DNA from: Macquaria australasica
Lineage: Eukaryota; Chordata; Actinopteri; Centrarchiformes; Percichthyidae
Reading direction: 5' to 3'
Assembly (NCBI GenBank): GCA_005408345.1
Contig: SEMN01001013.1
Location: 61,947-125,946 of the forward strand
DNA: 64,000 bases
Below the pieces are notes generated by a model that saw only the letters and a program-made list of their open reading frames with translations, was not told where the DNA came from and made no database searches. Shown here piece by piece: positions 59,705-64,000 of this stretch (the first letter of the stretch is position 1; every line of letters begins with the position of its first letter). A program made the position numbers and the translations under genes.

Positions 59705-62700
59705 CTACATGTTTTTGTCTTCAGCAGTAACTGATATATATGCTGGTATGATTTTAAGGTATGTGTCTCCATCCAGGCAGCCAAACAGAGGGATTAAACT
59801 GTGTTTGAAGGTATCAGAGAAAGTATAAATGTGAACCCTTCGATCAACATCATAAAAAGACACCTGACCCTCCCCAACATCCACATACACCCCGATCAGT
59901 TGGGGCATAGCCGCCCTATGCAGCTTAGTGGGCTTGTCAGTACAGGCCCACAAACTGGAGCCCTTCCACAGGGTCCAGTATCCTCTTGTGGGTGACATGG
60001 TGGACCTTTGTTTCCTGGGAGCAGACTCTGACATCACACCTATTCTCCAGGAACCGTTAGGGGACACCTCCACCTCCCAGTAGTGTCTCCCTGCAGAGAT
60101 GAGGGTGTCACCCAACACACAGGGCCACTCAGCAAAACGTTGGCTGTTGTTTGAGAGAGCAGTGGAGGGCACTGCTGCCTCCTTGACCTGTAGGCGGTCT
60201 GAGGACACGACCAGCCAGGAATGGCTGGTCCTAATGTCCAACTGGACAGACACTGGGATTCAAGCACAGGAATGTTGTTAGTAGTGATTGTAATGGTGCC
60301 AGTAGCAGCAAGCAGTAGTATCTCTTCAGTTCTGTTATTTTCTGTTGCAGACCACTCATAATTCATAATAATAAATAAAACAAATAATACATGTGTGAAT
60401 ACTGTCAAAAGCTGTTGAATACATTGGGTGCCACTGCACTTTTTGATGTCTTATATTCCTGTCTTTTATTGCATTTTATTTTGCCATCTCAGTTTGTGCA
60501 TCCTGTTCTTCACATAAAAGGAAAGATATTTGTTTGCCAGTTGTCTGTCATCATGTCATGCACTTCTCAAGTATGAACACTATCAGTGAAATATTCACAA
60601 CATATATACATAAAGATTGCACACCCAGTTAGGAAAAACATTATTATATTGTGCATGTAATAAATATTGAACACTCTAGGGGCCACTAGCTGGGCCTTTG
60701 AATTTTTGTTGTGTTGGCAGGAAATAAATTAGGAAATAAAGATTACCTGAGGCACTCCGAATCCACTGCCACACTGAAAGACAATAACATATTATATCAT
60801 AGGTATGCTGCATTTTGTTTTTTGTGTGTTCTGCTACTGGTCTATGACTATCATTTTGCACATAATCAGTCATAATGCTGTGATTCATGACATTATACAT
60901 GTAAGTTACAGTACATATTTGTATTTAGACATTTAAAAATAGAAATGGAATATTTATATTTGATGATCTTCTATTGTTTCTGGTCCTCTCATTCCATCCT
61001 ATCCTATTAAGCCACGTATTCCCACTGTCTGCATGGCCAAAAGGCACCTTGGCAGAGCTGATGTGACCATATAGTATATCATAATCATTCACACTGAACA
61101 TGTTCAAAGGATTCCTCATCACACAGGAGCATCAATCCACCAAAGTCAACAAGTCACAGCATCTACAATTGTTTACCTCCTAACCTGCTGCAATCCATTA
61201 CACCACCAGCTGATGATTGATAAGATATTATATGGTCAGTATGATTAATATTACAATTACAATAGGTAAAAAAAATCAAGGCTGAACAAAGAGGAACTGC
61301 AATTATTAGACAAATGTGGTGACAAACAGAGAGCAGAATTTTGTTATGGAATAAAAGCCCATGAATGTGACTTAAGTGTGACTGTGAAAGTGCACTTAAA
61401 GAACATCAATTTAGTCTTATCTATGCAACTAAAGGAAACATGAGCTAAAGTCAAAGCTGAGGCACGTATGCCATGTCATGTCACAGCCAACCCTTGTTCT
61501 TATGCTGAGCTGAAATATCTATTACAGGTACTTATCAAACCTATTTCAAGGACTTTTAATAGCAAAGGCTGCAGCTGAGTCACCTGAGTTAGGTATGTAT
61601 CTGGGGTTTCCACTTCCTGTCCTCCAGGCCTTTTGTTTGGATGGCAGCCACAGCATCGATACAGCCTCCTATAGGGTCATATTCATCAAACAATATTGTC
61701 TGCTTGTGTCATTAAAGAAACAGTTTTTGTCTTTGAAAAAAGATCCACACCACACAGTTCACTCTGCTCTACACCTCATGTCTTACAAGATGTCGTGTAT
61801 TACATGCACATGAGTATTCAGATTATTACTCACTTTTGGCAGTAACGTGACTGCAGAAACAACAGTGTAACTTGGGAAGACAGTTTCTTTCTTCAGGTTA
61901 ATGGAGTAAGGAGGAGTAACACAGCTTTATTAAACATCCCAGAATCCGTCCAGGAATCACAAAGTTAAGCTAGAAGTAAAAATGCTCCTAGAATCCTTGT
62001 TCATTGCAACACAGATGCCTAAAGCATACACAACTACATATGCACACACACAGACACACAAACATACACACGCACATGCACACGCATGCATGCGCACACA
62101 CCCACACACCTCAGTATCCTCTGATAACAGAGACCAAGCCACAAACTCCAGCAGTGGAAGGATGGCAGCCTTCCTCAACTCCTTTGATCCACTGGGACAC
62201 AACAGCTTCTTCAGTTCCTCATCAGACATGCCGTTAGCCTGGTAAGACACACACAAACACACGCACATACACACACACAGAGACAGAGCACTTTCAGGAC
62301 TGAGCTTTGGTTTGGGATGATTCTCATTCTATAATCTCTCTCTCAATTCAGTTTAATTCAATGCAGTTCAATATGCTTTATTGGCATGAAAGTAACAACA
62401 ACAATATTGCCAAAGCGTCAGGTAATAATAATATCAAATAATAATAATAATAATAATAATCATAAAGGTACAAGTCATAAAATCAAGGAATTAGCCTGAA
62501 ATCTCAATGTGTCTTGGGGGCTCAGTTTGAGATGTAACCAAAATTTAAGTGTTCTTTTTTAAATGTCAATAATCAATAGGTAACTGCCTAATTCTGCCCT
62601 GCATGCATTAGTTGGTGGTTTTCTTTGGATGTTTAATATGGACCTACAGAATTCTGCATGCAGGGCCTCAATGGGATGCTTGTCCCATCTAGTGTAGCCC

Positions 62701-62743
62701 TGATGACTCAGTGGACCCCAAACTTCACTACCACAGAGGGTGA

Positions 62744-62785
<42 letters not shown>

Positions 62786-63726
62786 CTCTTTGATATTCTT
62801 TAGCTCCATTGCCCACTGTTGAAGCTTGTCATTGTATTTATCCAGCTCTGTTTTCTCTTTCTTTCCTGGAGCATCTCTTCTTGTCTTTTCATCGGATTGC
62901 TTGGTTTCCTTTTTTACCTGGGAATAGAATGAATGGAGAACCAGAGAGTTACTATACTGTATAACAATGACTGACAGCCACAAGAAGAAAGAGGCCTCAA
63001 TATTTACTCTTCACAATTTAGTTTTTGACCACTAGTGGGGCTACACAGCAGTGTGGAGAGGGGCTTTGTATTGTTAAAGCACAGAGTTGATGTTGCATAC
63101 ATTTCTGGAATCAGCAGAGGGATATAATTTGGAGGCAGTATACCAAACGTGTAGTATTTGGGATAATAAAAGTAATGATGAAGTCCATAAACCGACTCAT
63201 TGTATTTAATTTGCCAAAGCAACTCATTGTGGAGAAAGTTGAACCAGGTCCAACTTCATTGAAATTAATGAGAATACTGCAGTGTAATTGTCTGTCTGAA
63301 CATGGCCTAATACTGTTTGATGTTCATTCAGTGTCCCATTCTTGACCATCTATTCATATGAGGAATTGTAGTTGTGTTACAAATCTGGTGTCAGACAGGT
63401 GTGTCTCTTTCATGGAGAACTGGCTTTTAGTTAAAGACACTATGAGTAGGATTGGAAAATTACTTACTTATTCATTCACCCAGTTAGTCAGAATTAGAGT
63501 GAATTAGTTTCTAGTTTCATCAGATACTTTGCATGTGAAAACACCACAGCAATGATGTATACAACCGAAGACAATAGAAAAGAAAATAGGGGGAATTAAT
63601 GAAGTCAATAACCATGTTTAGTTCCAGCTCCATGGCCCAGTGGAGGATCAGACTCCTACTGGTCTCCAGGCTGTCCAGCTCTTTGGTGCGCTCCTCTGGA
63701 ATGGCCTTCTTACTGCCACGCTTCAC
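59705..63726 (-). CDS. PRY-SPRY (B30.2) domain protein, 3' part, family unnamed
   Basis: Minus-strand exons: 63613-63726, 62786-62917, 62110-62238, 60747-60773 and the last, 59705-60252. The last exon encodes about 181 residues of B30.2: VQLDIRTSHSWLVV (PRY), RFAEWPCVLG, GRHYWEVEV, WRIGVMSES, IGVYVDVGEGQVSFYDV. B30.2 domains bind protein partners, often in TRIM ligases and butyrophilins. Upstream exons are phase 0, rich in Lys and Glu, and share SRSLILHWAMELE and YNDKLQQWAMELK, a repeated helical module. The exon ending at 62110 is phase 0 but the 27-nt exon needs one carried base, so a small exon between them was missed. No RING or B-box is in view and the 5' end is outside the window. Named identity not recognised. 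Confidence 0.8.
60774..62109. other. Intron of the SPRY gene
   Basis: AT-rich. A missing small exon is expected here on the minus strand but I could not choose it. A (CA)-rich stretch at 62040-62109 borders the exon donor. Confidence 0.5.
62345..62745 (-). mobile_element. LINE 3' fragment in a SPRY-gene intron
   Basis: The minus strand reads SEVWGPLSHQGYTRWDKHP, ALHAEFCRSILNIQRK and ACRAELGSYLLI, then a 3' UTR with a TTTATTGGCATG tail region. It is the same family as 36251-37430. A CT and CA microsatellite (62744-62785) fills the gap up to the exon. Confidence 0.8.
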
Positions 63727-64000
63727 CTAAATTAAGAGTAGATGAAAATGGATGCAAAATATGTGTTTTTCATAATCTAATGTTTCCGTTCTAAAGTATT
63801 GCTGCTGTGCCAGACACGAGCTAGAAATAAGTGTAAGAAAAAAAGTAAACCAGTATTAGCTGCCTTCATTAGTGTGAATGCTATTTTCTGCTCTGCTCTT
63901 TCTGCAGTATACAGTATGTTCACATAAGTATTTATATAATATATACTTAAGAGTTTGAAATATAGATAAAAAGTGAGCATATTGTGTTTCTCAGCTGATC

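Overview
This window reads as nuclear DNA from a ray-finned fish, probably a percomorph teleost. The evidence is intron-rich vertebrate genes, a sox19 gene (the fish relative of mammalian SOX15), and many L2, Rex1-like and L1-type retrotransposon pieces and hAT remnants. The order eif4a1 - sox19 - mpdu1 matches the conserved vertebrate block that in human holds EIF4A1, CD68, MPDU1 and SOX15.

Layout. 1-5455 (+): the last seven coding exons of eif4a1, with a well-formed H/ACA snoRNA inside one intron, then its 3' UTR. 7.3-15.6 kb: intergenic DNA with a helicase-like gene fragment and old tandem duplications. 16078-21780 (+): sox19, two coding exons around a 4.8 kb intron that carries a complete 701-bp hAT insertion with a perfect 8-bp target duplication. 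22.7-45.3 kb: a long intergenic region with a CpG-rich patch near 25.3 kb, a possible small two-exon membrane-protein gene on the minus strand near 29 kb, and from 29 to 41 kb a dense pile of retrotransposon pieces, including one 5'-truncated L1-type insertion with a 14-bp target duplication. 43-44.4 kb: two copies of a dispersed repeat, one of them interrupted by a 441-bp inverted-repeat element at a TA site.

46754-55833 (-): a complete mpdu1 gene, seven coding exons and 256 codons, reconstructed exon by exon with matching phases. Its introns hold nested transposons, a 128-bp (CA)n tract touching the exon 6 donor site, and an inverted copy of part of exon 5. 56.3-59.3 kb (+): a long L2 element with an internal duplication. 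59705-63726 (-): the 3' part of a PRY-SPRY (B30.2) gene that I could not name, whose upstream exons repeat a W-A-M-E-L helical motif; its 5' end lies beyond the window.

eIF4A1 (translation initiation helicase), Sox19 (SoxB-type transcription factor) and MPDU1 (dolichol-sugar use in the ER) do not act in one pathway; their linkage is ancestral synteny. No prokaryote-like system or CRISPR array was seen. The most unusual signal is the inverted exon 5 copy in mpdu1: together with the (UG)n-rich donor it places a frame-neutral exon in the loop of a possible pre-mRNA hairpin.
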